In this document: positions 22,351 through 34,400 of the stretch, in pieces
How the letters are laid out: each line of letters starts with the position of its first letter
Position numbering within the stretch: the first letter of the stretch is position 1
NCBI RefSeq assembly: GCF_904849725.1
Contig: NC_058518.1
Span: 413,671,081 to 413,735,080, forward strand
Length of the DNA stretch: 64,000 nucleotides
Source of the DNA: Hordeum vulgare subsp. vulgare
Lineage: Eukaryota; Streptophyta; Magnoliopsida; Poales; Poaceae
Direction of reading: 5' to 3'
The notes under the pieces: model-generated
What the model was told of the DNA's origin: nothing
Seen by the model: the letters and a program-made list of their open reading frames with translations, nothing else
Databases searched by the model: none
Program-made: the position numbers and the translations under genes

Positions 22351-22960
22351 TCAACTCTTTCGAGAGAAACCTTTCCTCGAGAAAGGATCTGTTTCTAGAA
22401 ACAAACACTTTGCTTCCGGATCTGAGATAGGAGATGTATCCGACTGTTTTGGATATCCTATGAAGATTCTTTCATCCGCTTTGGGTTCGAGCTTATCAGA
22501 CTGAAACCTTTTCACATAAGCATCGCAGCCCCAAACTTTCAAGAAATGACAACTTAGATTTCTCTAAACCTCAGTCTATACTGTGTCATCTCAACGGAAA
22601 TACGCAGTGCCCTATTTAAAGTGAATGCGGTTGTCTCTAATGCATAACCCATAATCGATAGTGGTAATTCGATAAGAGACATCATAGTATGCACCATATC
22701 AAATAGGGTGTGGCTATGACGTTCAGACACATCATCACACTATGGTGTTCCAGGTGGCATGAACTGGGAAACAATTTCCACATTGTCTTAACTGCGTACC
22801 AAAACTCGTAACTCAGATATTCATTTCTATGATCATATCGTCGACAGTTTATCCTCTAGTTACGATGAACTTCACTCTGAAACAGAATTGAACTTTTCAA
22901 TATTTCAGACTTTGTGATTCATCAAGTAAATACTCCTGTATCTACTCAAATCGTCAGTGA
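22351..22960 (-). pseudogene. Angela-type integrase remnant
   Basis: KVWGCDAYVKRFQSDKLEPKA and FIGYPKQ (22351-22542) belong to the C-terminal integrase region. Further upstream the DNA still aligns by eye with the GTPQRNG/SERRNRT segment of the intact-looking relatives, but only in several frames. Confidence 0.78.
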
Positions 22961-23058
22961 AGTAAGAACATAACGATATCCACTGCGTGCCTTAGCACTC
23001 ATTGGACTGCACACATCAAAAATGTATTATTCCCAACAAGTTACTCTCTTGTTTCATG

Positions 23059-23236
23059 TGGCATGCTTTGCATGTCTCAAGTGATTCAAAATCAAGCGAG
23101 TCCAAACGATCCATCTCTCATGGAGTTTCTTCATGCATTTATACCAACAGGTATGGTTTGCATGTCTCAAACGTTTCAAAAATGAGTGAGTACAAAGATC
23201 CATCAGCATGGAGCTTCTACATGCATTTTATACCAA
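23059..23236 (-). repeat. 89-bp tandem duplication in the GAG-pre-integrase region
   Basis: Two diverged copies occupy 23148-23236 and 23059-23147, each running from TTGGTATAAA(A)TGCATG through GATGGATC, TTTTGAA and GAGACATGCAAA on the minus strand. The 89-bp period is not a multiple of three. The same duplication with the same junction is at 63047-63223. Confidence 0.85.
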
Positions 23237-24001
23237 TATGACTCAAGTGGCACTGCCACAACTAAGTGGTACTATCATTATTACTTTGTATCTTTGGCAC
23301 TAATATTATGAACATGTGTAACACTACGATCGAGATTCAATAAACCATTGAGGGTAATTATTCAAGCAAATAGAACAACTATTATTCTCTTTAAATGAAT
23401 AATCGTATTGCAATAATCATGATCCAATCATGTTCATGCTCAACGCAAACACCAAATAACAATTATTTAGGTTTTACCACCAATCCTGATGATAGAGGGA
23501 GCGTGCGACGTTTGATCACATCAACCTTGGAAACACTTTCAACACTTATCGTCACCTCGCCTTTAGCTAGTCTCCGTTTATACCGTAGCTTTCATTTCAT
23601 GTTACTAATCACTTAGAAACCCAACCGGTATCCAATACCCTCGCGCTACTAGGAGTACTAGTAAAGTACACATCAACTTCATGTATATCAAATATACTTC
23701 TTTCGACTTCGCGAGCCTTCTTATCTACCAAGTATCTAGAGTTGCTCCGCCTCAGTGACTGTTCCCCTCATAACAGAAGCACTTAGTCTCGGGTTTGGAT
23801 TTATTCTTGGGTCTCTTCATTAGTGCAGCAACTGTTTTGCCGTTTCACGAAGTATCCCTTCTAGCCCTTGCCTTTCTTGAAACTTAGCGGTTTTACTAAC
23901 CATCAACTATTGATGCTCCTTCTTGATTTCTACTTTCGCAGTGTCAAACATCGCGAATCGCTCAAGGATCATTGTATCTATCCTTGATATGTTATAGTTC
24001 A

Positions 24002-24545
24002 TCACGAAGCTCTCATAGCTTGGTGGCATTGCCTTTGGAGAACCATCACTATCTCATCTAGAAGATTAACTCCCACTTGATTCAAGCGATTGTCGTACTC
24101 AAACAATCTGAGTACACGCTCAACGATTGAGCTTTTCTCCTTTACTTCATGGACAAAGAATCTTGTCGGAGGTCTCATACCTCTTAACAATGGCACAAGC
24201 ATGAAATCACAATTTCATCTCTTTAGAACATCTCTTATGTTCCGTGACGTTTCAAAACGTCTTCAGCGCCTTGCTTCTAAGCCATTAAGTATTTTGCACT
24301 GAACTATCGCGTAGTCATCATAAACGTGTATGTTGGATGTTCACAACATCCACACACGACGCTCGAGGTGCAGCACACCGAGTGGTGCATTAAGGACATA
24401 AGCCTTCTGCCCAGCAATGAGGACAATCCTCAGTTTTACGGACTAAGTCCGCAAAGTTTGCTACTATCAACTTTCAACTAAATTTTCTCTAGGAACATAT
24501 AAAAACAGTAGAGCTATAGCGCAAGCTACATCATAATTCGCAAAG
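24002..24545 (-). pseudogene. Angela-type Gag remnant
   Basis: RGMRPPTRFFVHEVKEKSSI and RLNQVGVNLLDEIVMVLQ correspond to the middle of the UBN2-type Gag core seen at 44440-44640. The 5' end near 24540 still shows CCTAGAGAAAATTTAGTTG and ACTTAGTCCGTAAAACTGAG on the minus strand. The sequence crosses without interruption the site at which the related element E1 is split by a Gypsy insertion. Confidence 0.8.
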
Positions 24546-25755
24546 ACCATTAGACTATGTTCATGACAATTAGTTCAATTAATCATATTACTTAAGAACT
24601 CCCACTCAAAAAGTACATCTCTCTAGTCATTTGAGTGGTACATGATCCAAATCCACTATCTCAAGTCCGATTATCACGTGAGTCGAGAATAGTTTCAGTG
24701 GTAAGCATCTCTATGCTAATCATATCAACTATATGATTCATGCTCGACCTTTCGGTCTCATGTGTTCCGAGGCCATGTCTGCACATGCTAGGCTCGTCAA
24801 GCTTAACCCGAGTGTTCCGCGTGTGCAACTGTTTTGCACCGGTTGTATGTGAACGTTGAGTCTATCACACCCGATCATCATGTCGTGTCTCAAAACGACG
24901 AACTGTCGCAATGGTGCACAGTTGGGGAGAACACAATTTTGTCTTGAAATTTTAGTGAGAGATCACCTCATAATGCTATCGTCGTTCCAAGAAAAATAAG
25001 GTGCATAAAAATATTAACATCACATGCAATTCATAAGTGACATGATATGGCCATCATCATGTGCTTTCTTGATCTCCATCACCAAAGCACCGGCACGATC
25101 TTCTTGTCACCGGCGCCACACCATGTGTCGCCATCGGGGTTGTCGTGCTACTCATGCTATTACTACTAAAGCTACGTACTAGCAATATATTAAACGCATC
25201 TGCAAGCACAAACGTTAGTTTAAAGACAACCCTATGGCTCCTGCCGGTTGCCGTACCATCGACGTGCAAGTCGATATTAACTATTACAACATGATCATCT
25301 CATACATCCAATATATCACATCACATCGTTGGCCATATCACATCACAAGCATACCCTGCAAAAACAAGTTAGACGTCCTCTAATTGTTGTTGCATGTTTT
25401 ACGTGGTGACCATGGGTATCTAGTAGGATCACATCTTACTTACGCAAACACCGCAACGGAGATATATGAATTGCTATTTAACATCATCCAAGGACCTCCT
25501 CGGTCAAATCCGATTCAACTAAAGTTGGAGAAACCGACACTCGCCAGTCATCTTTGAGCAACGGAGTTACTCGTAGCGATGAAACCAGTCTCTTGTAAGC
25601 ATACGAGTAATGTCGGTCCGAGCCGCTTCGATCCAACAATACCACGGAATCAAGAAAAGACTAAGGAGGGCAGCAAATCACACATCACCTCCCACAAAAA
25701 CTTTTGTGTTATACTCGAGATAACATCTACGCATGAACCTAGCTCATGATGCCAC
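24546..25755 (-). other. Untranslated leader of the Angela-type element
   Basis: About 1.2 kb of non-coding sequence between LTR and gag. It matches, in reverse complement, the leaders at 35071-37870 and 42859-44111 (for example TCGACTTGCATGTCGATGCT-like and GTAAAACATGCAACAACAA segments). The primer-site candidate TGGCATCATGAGC lies next to the LTR. Confidence 0.75.
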
Positions 25756-27556
25756 TGTTGGGGAACATCGCATGGGAAACAAAAAAATTCCTACGCGCAC
25801 GAAAACATATCATGGTGATGTCCATCTACGAGAGGTGATTTCCGATCTACGTACCCTTGTAGATCGTACAGCATAAGCGTTAATAAACGCGGTTGATGTA
25901 GTGGAACGTCCTCACGTCCCTCGATCCGCCCCGCGAACCGTCCCACGAACCGTCCCGCGATCCGTCCCACAATCCGCTCCGATCTAGTGCCGAACGGACA
26001 GCACCTCCGCGTTCAGCACACGTACAGCTCGACGATGCTCTCGGCCTTCTTGATCCAGCAAGAGAGACGGAGAGGTAGATGAGTTCTCCGGCAGTGTGAC
26101 GACGCTCCGGAGGTTCGTGGTGATCTAATCTCAGCAGGGCTCCGCCCGAGCTCCGCAGAAACGCGATCTAGAGGAAAAACCGTGGAGGTATGTGGTCGGG
26201 CTGCCGTGGCAAAGTTGTCTCAAATCAGCCCTAAAACCTCCGTATATATAGGGGGGAGGGGAGGGGCCTTGCCTTGGGGCAGGGTCGAGTCCTCCCCTTC
26301 CAATCCTAGTCCAACTAGGATTGGAAGGTGGAGTCCTTCTCCACTTTCCCACTTCCCCTTTTTTTTCTCTTTGATTTTTCTTTCTCCTGTGCATAGGGCT
26401 TCTTGGGCTGTCCCACCAGCCCACTAAGGGCTGGTGTGGCACCCCTAAGGCCTATGGGCTTCCCCCGGGTGGGCTTGCCCCCCGGTGAACATCCGGAACC
26501 CATTCGTCATTCCCGGTACATTCCCGGTAACTTCGAAAACCTCCCCGTAATCAAATGAGGTCATCCTATATATCAATCTTCGTCTCTGGACCATTCCGGA
26601 AACCCTCGTGACGTCCGTGATCTCATCCGGGACTCCGAACAACATTCGGTAACCAACCATATAACTCAAATACGCATAAAACAACGTCGAACCTTAAGTG
26701 TACAGACCCTGCGGGTTCGAGAACTATGTAGACATGGCCTGAGGGATTCCTCGGTCAATATCCAATAGCGGGACCTGGATGCCTATATTGGATCCTACAT
26801 ATTCTACGAAGATCTTATCGTTTGAACCTCAGTGCCAAGGATTCATATAATCCCGTGTGTCATTCCCTTTGTCCTTTGGTATGTTACTTGCCCGAGAATC
26901 GATCGTCAGTATCCGCATACCTATTTCAATCTCGTTTACCGGCAAGTCTCTTTAATCATTTCGTAATACAAGATCCCGCAACTTACACGAAGTCACATTG
27001 CTTGCAAGGCTTGCGTGTGATGTTTTATTACCGAGTGGGCCCCGAGATACCTCTCCGTCACACGGAGTGACAAATCCCAGTCTCGATCCATACTAACTCA
27101 ACGGACACCTTCGGAGATACCTGTAGAGCATGTTTATAGCCACCCAGTTACGTTGTGACATTTGATACACACAAGGTATTCCTCCTGTGCTAGTGAGTTA
27201 TATGATCTCATGCTCATAGGAACAAATACTTGACACGCAGAAAAACAGTAACAACAAAATGACACGATCAATATGCTACACTCATTAGTTTGGGTCTAGT
27301 CCATCACATGATTCTCCTAATGATGTGATCCCGTTATCAAGTGACAACACTTGCCTATGGTCAGGAAACCTTGACCATCTTTGATCAACGAGCTAGTCAA
27401 CTAGAGGCTTACTAGGGACAGTGTTTTGTCTATGTATCCACACAAGTATTGTGTTTCCAATCAATACAATTATAGCATGGACAATAAACGATTATCATGA
27501 ACAAATAAATATAATAATAACAAATTTATTATTGCCTCTGGGGCATATTTCCAACA
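25756..27556 (-). repeat. 5' LTR of the Angela-type element
   Basis: 1801 bp. On the minus strand it begins TGTTGGAAATATGCCCCAG and ends GTTCCCCAACA. A TATATATA box is at about 26243. Confidence 0.94.
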
Positions 27557-27680
27557 ACCGCCCCTCCCCCTTAGCCCTATGCCCACTCCATAGGCCGAGG
27601 AGGACTCGATGGCCTAGTTCTTTTCCTTCTCCGGCTCCACCCGTGCCCTCTCCCCACCCCCGCGCACTAACTGGACGAAA

Positions 27681-28285
27681 TTGGAGATGGAGAATGCCAT
27701 TCTCGAAGCCCTGGACACCCCTCTGGCTTTTGAGGATGGTGGCCGCTCCTCTCCCCGCGTGGACGCTAGGCCCGTCGAGCTGGAAAGCTCAAAGATGCTT
27801 CCGTGCCTGCTGACCTGCATCAACTCGCGTGCAGCAGCCACGGTGAGCTTTCAGATGGAGGTAGTCACTCGGACGGTGGGTGCAATTAGATTGGTAGTAG
27901 CCGGGAGCACGCAGCCGAGATGTTTGCCGTGGTGCCCCCTCCGGCCCTCCCAAGCTAGCCGCCTCGTCCTCGACACTCTGCCCTGCCCAAGTGTAGAGCC
28001 ACTTTAGCACCCTCTCGCCGTAGCTCGCGTCTAGCGGCAATGGCCAACACAACTCCCGGTGGCATAGAGGGCTGTTCCGCGCCTCTTCCAGGAGCTAGGG
28101 GAACTTGGCCCGAAAGACAAGATGACTCCAAAGGCGGTGGTGCAGCTCATGAAGCATTTCCAGGAGCCCCTCTCTGATGGTGATATTGCCGGATAGCAAA
28201 GCTCACAGGACTCGACCAAGCCACCCTCAAGATTGCTGCGGGCATGGCGGGGCTTGTTGAGGCTAAAGACATTTTGCATGGTTGA
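27681..28285 (+). pseudogene. Degraded GC-rich coding remnant, family not recognised
   Basis: An open stretch of 108 codons (27681-28007, starting MEMENAILEALDTPLAFEDGG) is followed in other frames by LFQELGELGPKDKMTPKA, VVQLMKHFQEPLSDGDIA and, after an apparent single-base deletion near 28190, AKLTGLDQATLKIAAGMAG, ending TGA at 28283-28285. The hydrophilic helical C-terminal half looks once-coding because composition and codon-like structure persist over about 200 bp. I do not recognise it. It could be a host gene fragment or the coding part of a transposon. It lies between the Angela insertion and element E1. Confidence 0.4.
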
Positions 28286-28377
28286 TCATGTTAGGTGTAG
28301 TTTATGTAGCTAGGCTCCGCCAGCGGCTCGTCTTCCACCAGTACGAGTTAGGATTAGTGTCTATGTGTAGTTCTTCG

Positions 28378-30072
28378 TGTTGTAAATATGCCCTAGAGGC
28401 AATAATAAATTAGTTATTATTGTATTTCCTTGTTCACGATAACCGTTTATTATCCATGCTAGAATTGAATTGATTGGAAACTCAAATACATGTATGGATA
28501 CATAGACAACACAGTGTCCCTAGTGAGCCTCTAAGGACTAGCTCGTTGATCAAAGATGGTCAAGGTTTCCCGACCATAGACATGAGTTGTCATTTGATAA
28601 CGGGATCACATCATTAGGAGAATGATGTGATTGACACGATCCAAACTATGAACGCATCACATGATCGTGTCACTTTATTGCTACTGTTTTCTGCATGTCA
28701 AGTATGTGTTCATACTACCATGAGATCATGCAACTATTGGACATTAGAGGAATTCCTTGTGTGTATCAAACGACACAACGTAAGTGGGTGACTATAAAGG
28801 TACTCTACAAGTATCTCTGAAGGTGTCTGTTGGGTTGGCGTGAATCGGGACTAGGATTTGTCACTCCGTACGACGGAGAGGTATCTCTGGGCCCACTCTG
28901 TAATACAACATCACAATGAGCATGCAAGCAATGTGAATAAGGATTTATTCATGGGATCTTGTATTATGGAACGAGTAAAAAAGACTTGCTGTTAACGAGA
29001 TTGAACTATGTATAGAGATACATATGATCGAATCTCGGGCAAGTAACATACCGATGGACAAAGGGAACAGTATACGAGATTGATTGAATCCTTGACATCG
29101 TGGTTCAACCGATTGTAGAATATGTAGGAGCCAATATGGAGATCCAGGTCGCGCAATTGGTTATTGACCATAGAGTTTCTCGGTCATGTCTGCATAGTTC
29201 TCGAACCCGAGGGTCTGCACAGTTAAGGTTTAGTGATGATATAGAGATAGTTGAGTTATTGTGCTGGTGACACAAGGTTGTTTGGATTCCCGGATGAGAT
29301 CTTAGATGTCACGAGGAGCTCCAGAATGCTTCGGAGGTAAATATTTATATATAGGAAAGTGGTATTCAGGTTTCGAAATAGTTTTGGGGTTTTCTCATAT
29401 TGTACCAAGAGTGTTGAAAGGGTTCCGGGGGTCCACCGGGAGGGAACCACCCATTCCGAGGGGCAACATGGGCCTGAAAGGTAGCGCACTAGCCCCTAGT
29501 GGGCTTGGGCAGCCGACCCCAAGAGGCCCATGTGCCCAAGGGTGGGTGGGAGGAAGTGCCTTGGTGGAGGAGGAGTCCTCCCTAGGGTGTCCACCTCCCT
29601 TGTGGGACGAGGACTCCTCCCTAGTTTGGCTGAACCCTCTCTCCTTCGAGGAGGAGCCAAGGCTAGCCCTACCTACCCCTTCCTCCTATAAATAGAGAGG
29701 TAGAGGGAGGCACCAATACAAAATTACTTGGCGGCGCCCTACCTCTCTCTCTTGTAGTAATTCTCCACCATAGCGATCGTAGAAGTGCTTGGCGAAGCCA
29801 TGCTGAAATTGCACCACCACCGCCGCCACCATGCTGTTGTGCTGCCGGAGTACTCAACCTCTACTTCACCATCACTCGCTAGATTGAGGAGGTGAAGGCA
29901 TCATTGAGCTATATGTGTGCTGAACAAGGAGGTGTCGTCCGTTCGGCACTAGATCGGGACGGATCGTGATGGGATTGTGGAACAGATCGTGATGTGGTTG
30001 GGAGATAGATTGTGATTTGGATCGCGAAGACGTTCGACTACATCAACCACATTATATACGCTTCCGCTTAGC
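28378..30072 (+). repeat. 5' LTR of E1, 3' end deleted
   Basis: It starts TGTTGTAAATATGCCCTAGA and includes a TATA box TATAAATA at 29687-29694. It breaks at CCGCTTAGC (30064-30072), where other Angela-type LTRs continue with GATCTACAAGGG; the last roughly 100 bp and the start of the leader are missing. Confidence 0.85.
29687..29694 (+). promoter_or_regulatory. TATA box of the E1 LTR promoter
   Basis: TATAAATA in CTCCTATAAATAGAGAGG lies in the usual position of the LTR promoter, where sister LTRs carry TATATATA. Confidence 0.6.
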
Positions 30073-31261
30073 AAAATGTCCTGCTTCCTTGCAACGAAAG
30101 CAAATGAGTTCTGACCAGTCTCGAGGCGTCTTAGTGTTTGCTTTTGCTCCTTGGGTTTCCGGCTTCCTTCCTGAGCACATGTATTTCTGGTGGCCAAATT
30201 CCATACACTTGTAACATCTGACATGACTCAGGTCTATATCTGCAGAGATTTGGCTCTTTCGAGGGTACCTTTTTTTTCTTTCCGGACTCCTTTATTTTGG
30301 CCAGTTCTTCTATTTCAAGTGGATCAAACTCCACTTTTTCCGTCAGGAAGTTTCCCAGATACTCTTGGCTTCCCTTCGTGCAATCCTGTGAATAATGTCC
30401 TTCTTCTCCACATGAGTAGCATCCATTGGAGAAAAATCTGGTCAGACCTTGTCCATTAGGGTCTTCAATATTTTCGCTCATCACCGGCTCTTCTAGAATC
30501 TTCTTCTTGAGTGTTTCCTTCATTGCTTCTTTCTGCTGCTGGACAACTTGTTGTACCTTGGGGTAAATGTGACATTGAGCTGGGTAGTGGGTGGTCCCTT
30601 CACAAAGGAAACAAGTCACCTGACTACTTGGGCACTCCTCAGCTGGGTGATTTTCTTCACAATGAGTGCATCCATCCTTGTGTTCTTCCTGGGTGTGTCC
30701 TATTTCTCCACAGATCTTGCATGCACAAGTCTTCTCCTTCGGATTATCATAGCACTTCCGAATGAGACGAGATCTTAACAGAGTCTTCTTGAATTCGTCC
30801 CAAGTTTCTGCTCCACTAAATCCTTGTATGGCACGGTGCATTTTCCACCATATAGCAGCACTTTGGGTAAAGTACTGGAGAGCGTGTTCCACTTCATACT
30901 TCCTTGAGATCAAGTTGCTCCTGAAGTGGTTCTCCATGTTTTGAATCCATATATCAGCCTCTAGCTGGGTCATTGGTCCACAAACTACAAGTCCAGCTTC
31001 ATACTTCATCTGGTAGGGTTGAGGTTTTGGGGATGAGACGGGTAAGCGAGGGAGGGAGATACACACAATACAAACAATATTTTTGAGAATAGGTTTTATT
31101 TGTGGCCGTCGGAAAACACACACCAATGACGGCTCACAAATCATCGTAACTAACGTGGGTATATAATTGGGGTTTGGACTTCTAATAAACATTGGAACGT
31201 TTCGGGGTCTTCGAGTTCTTAGGTTCTTGAGAGTCTTCAATTGGTGTAGCTTCAAGTGCAT
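30072..31261 (-). pseudogene. Gypsy Gag with several zinc knuckles (3' truncated)
   Basis: The main open stretch is 30131-31261. It contains the Gypsy gag core (DIWIQNMENHFR, EVEHALQYFTQSAAIWWKM, TWDEFKKTLLRS) and then Cys/His motifs: CKICGEIGHTQEEH, CTHCEENHPAEEC, CFLCEGTTHYPAQC and CYSCGEEGHYSQDC. Beyond a frame change near 30215, another frame encodes CYKCMEFGHQKYMC, and a third reads CFRCKEAGHFAK at the breakpoint. Six zinc-binding motifs is an unusually high number. The N-terminal portion before residue 75 is probably leader read through, not genuine Gag. Confidence 0.82.
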
Positions 31262-31474
31262 GATGAAATTTCTCTTTACTTTGAACTGGGAGTCGGTTGA
31301 TTCTTCATGAGGTCAAAGGGGTAAGGGTATTGTCTAACTATTGGAGGTGAGAGAGAACATTTTTTGAAATCAGAAGAGCTGAGAAGTAAAAGGTGTCCTT
31401 AAAAAATAGAAATATTGAGAGATCCTTTCCTAAGAAATTTCCAGTTTCTAGGGTCGCGTCCCACAGTCAACATG

Positions 31475-31487
31475 TGCTCTGATACCA
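31475..31487 (-). other. Primer-binding site of the truncated Gypsy element
   Basis: The reverse complement is TGGTATCAGAGCA, matching initiator tRNA-Met, four bases from the LTR edge at 31492. Confidence 0.9.
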
Positions 31488-31491
31488 TTTC

Positions 31492-34400
31492 TGTAGCGAC
31501 CCGACTCAAGACGAGTCAAGCCTCTGTGTATCTGTGCCATCCCTGGATCAGTATGCTGGCACACACAGTACATCAATGTATATATCAAAGTGCAATCACA
31601 TGGAAATAGCGTAAAACTGATATATACCTTAAATATCTCAGCGGAAGCAGTCAAGGGAGTGGAGTCCCAATAAAGACGAACGGCAAGTTGAATGTAGACC
31701 GTAACCCTGAATCGTACTCTTACTCGTCGAAGAAAAATATCTGCAACATAATACGTTGCAGCCATGTAGGTCAGCATATTGAATATGCCGGCAAGTCACA
31801 TAAGAGAGGGGTGAAAAGTAATCATCTATACTATATGCATATATGGCAGGTGGGGCTATAAGTTTTTAGCGAAAAGCAAGTTTTCTCCTACATCAAGAGA
31901 GGGTTAAAAGCAAACTGTTACTACGTTGTTTGTTGTTAACGAGATGGTTCCGCCAACCAATTCTCGTACCCGAGTTGTCAATAATTCCCACATCAATATT
32001 ATTATTTGTGTTGAGAATTTCAGATAACTTCAGTTCCTTTGGCTCAAGTTGTCCATGACCGTGGACACGGCTAATCGATTAGGTTTGAGTACTCTGCAGA
32101 GTTTTGCACACGTTCCCCACAAGATTTGATCGCCTCCGTGTAAGTCCTCGCACTTCAGGGTGTTTGAAGACCGGATGATCAAAATATGGTCTTTCAACGG
32201 GTCCCTCTGAATCCCTGTCGGTGCCCATCCAATCCTACCATTCTTCTACATCTGCTAGCACCGCCTGTCCAGAGTCGCCACGTTGTCCAACCAAGCCAGA
32301 GCCCATAATGACTTGTGGCTGTGCAGGTAAGCCTTGGGTCTTGAAAGTATCCGTCCGTCTCTTTGAGCCTGGGTGAAGCTTTCCGCAAGATGTCATGGCC
32401 GTCTCCAGCATCCCGGGTTATCCACTGGTTTCTCCAAGGAGCCGATCAACCGTCCTTCACCGAGAGTTGCATTGCATCACGAGGTCTTGAAAAGTCTTGA
32501 CTTAACCGGTCTTGGTTATTAAATTATTCTCGCATCACTCGTGATAAACTCTCAACCAGAATCCCGTCTACTCAAGCATAGCAATATGAAATTTGTCGTC
32601 CCGGGCCAAGTAACGAGGTTGTTGGGTGCCTACCACATGATACTACAAATATATAACCAAAATTTCCAAGTACCTACCGAGCATGCAAATTGGGCATAGG
32701 ATGGTAGAATTACGATGCGTAAAACATAGGTGATACATGATCAAATGACTTGCCTGGTGAGGTTGATGAAGAAGAATTATCGTTCTCGAGAAATAACTTG
32801 ATAGACTATTCGTCACTCTCTGATGAAATCTATATAACAAACATATCATTCACATAAGCACTCATACTAGCAATCATTCTAGCAATCAAAACAAAAGAGA
32901 GAGCGAATAAGAATCCGAAGGAAACTTCAAATAAGACTAGGGAGTCTTCTACTACGTCAAACACTAAATAGTTTTTGTCTAACAGAAAATAATATACCTA
33001 AATAACAGGGAACTAAGATATAAATTTAACTAAGATAAAATAAAGTATTTTTCACAAAACTATTTGAAAGTATTTCCAAACGGGATTTGAAACAGCAGAG
33101 AAACCAATTGCAAGTTATTAGAGAACTAGAATTGCTTTCATGTTAACACATAAAAATAAAATCAAAACTTGTTGCAAACCTACTGTTAACTAACAGAAAC
33201 AAAACATAATCTAAAAGAAAAAAATATTAAAAACAACTAAAGAAAGAAAATTAGTCACAATCCTAAAAGAGGTGAAACAGAAATTGTTTCACAAGAAACA
33301 ATGAGCTAAAATACTCAAATAATTCTGAAATTTTTACCACTAATAATTAAGATCACTAGTGATCAGTAAAAAAAAGAATTAAATTAAAATCTATTTTTAA
33401 ACACCCAGAATAAGCAAAACAAGGTTTAAACAAAATCTGATCTAATTCAAATTTTAAAATTTCAAACATAGACAAATTATATGTTTTTAAGAACTACAGA
33501 AAAAGTGTGATCTACTGGAAAAAGAATCAATCTCATTGGAATTCTGTATCGAAAGCTATGATCAAAACACAATTAGAACTTTCTCTATTTTCTAATCTAA
33601 AACAGAAAAGAAGAAAACGTGATTCGTCAGGGAGTGTGTTTGCTGCGAGTCCTATTAGCAAACGGACGCAATCTAATAAAACGCTTCGGCTAAGTAATAA
33701 GTGGGGTAGAAAACCGTTCGGTTTTTATTTAAAAACCGAAGGGGTATCTAACATTTAATCTAGCGCGTCTATCTTTGATCTAACGGCTACAGGAGGTGAT
33801 GGGGTTAACAGGGAGCTGGCTCACCGTGGCAGTAGGTTCTCCGACGAGGCAGGAAGTGGTGCTCGTCGTCGGCGTCGCGGCGGTGGTCGGTGACGGCGTC
33901 TGAGGTGTTGGGGAGGTGGCGGCGGGTCTCCTCCATCGGATGGCGGCGACGGCGAGGCTTCTCGTGGCCGGGGAAGAGCTCGGGGAGGTTGGGAGGCTAC
34001 TGTGCCGGACGAACTCCGGCGAGGCAGCGGGGGATGGCGTGGGGGAGAGGGCTTGGCGTTGCTAGGGGAAAATGGAACGCGGGGAGGTGGTGGAGGCTGT
34101 TGGTGGCGTCGGTTGGTGCGGGAGGGTGCGGTAGTGGCGTGGGGTGGTGGCGGCGGTTCTACTGGAGCTTTCAGCTCCAGCGAGGCGACATTCTGGCGTG
34201 GGAAGAGGAGGGGGCCGAGGGGCGAGGGGGGCGGTTTATATAGGGCGAGGGAGGAGCGAGGGAAGGAAGGGGGAGATCGGATCGGGGGGGATCCCGGCGA
34301 TCCAGGAGGTGGCGCCATGGAGGGTGTCGTGCGCTGGGGAAGGAAAGGTTACGGGAGAAGAAAGGTAAGAGGAAGAAGAAGGAAGGAAAAAAAGAAAGGG

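Larger units (their letters stand above)
18886..27556 (-). mobile_element. Full-length Angela-type Copia element (decayed)
   Basis: Both LTRs (18886-20727 and 25756-27556) flank a minus-strand internal region of 5028 bp. A perfect 5-bp target duplication ACCGC lies at 18881-18885 and 27557-27561, which proves a single insertion. The polypurine tract lies at 20728 onward (GTCTCCCACTTGCAC on the plus strand) and the putative primer site is at 25742-25755. Gag, integrase and RT remnants are in the right order but riddled with stops. The two LTRs differ in length by 41 bp and at many positions, so the insertion is old. Confidence 0.95.

Noticed and set aside
27681..28007. Calling the 108-codon frame an intact host gene
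   Set aside because: The likely continuation is in other frames with stops, and no start context, intron or family could be shown.
30931..31261. N-terminal part of the Gypsy Gag open frame as genuine protein
   Set aside because: The sequence before the DIWIQNMENHFR core looks like leader read in frame, with no Gag similarity I can recognise.
33821..34318. 165-codon proline-rich frame on the minus strand
   Set aside because: It lies inside a Gypsy LTR, begins upstream of the LTR TATA-like box, and its composition follows from the C-rich strand.
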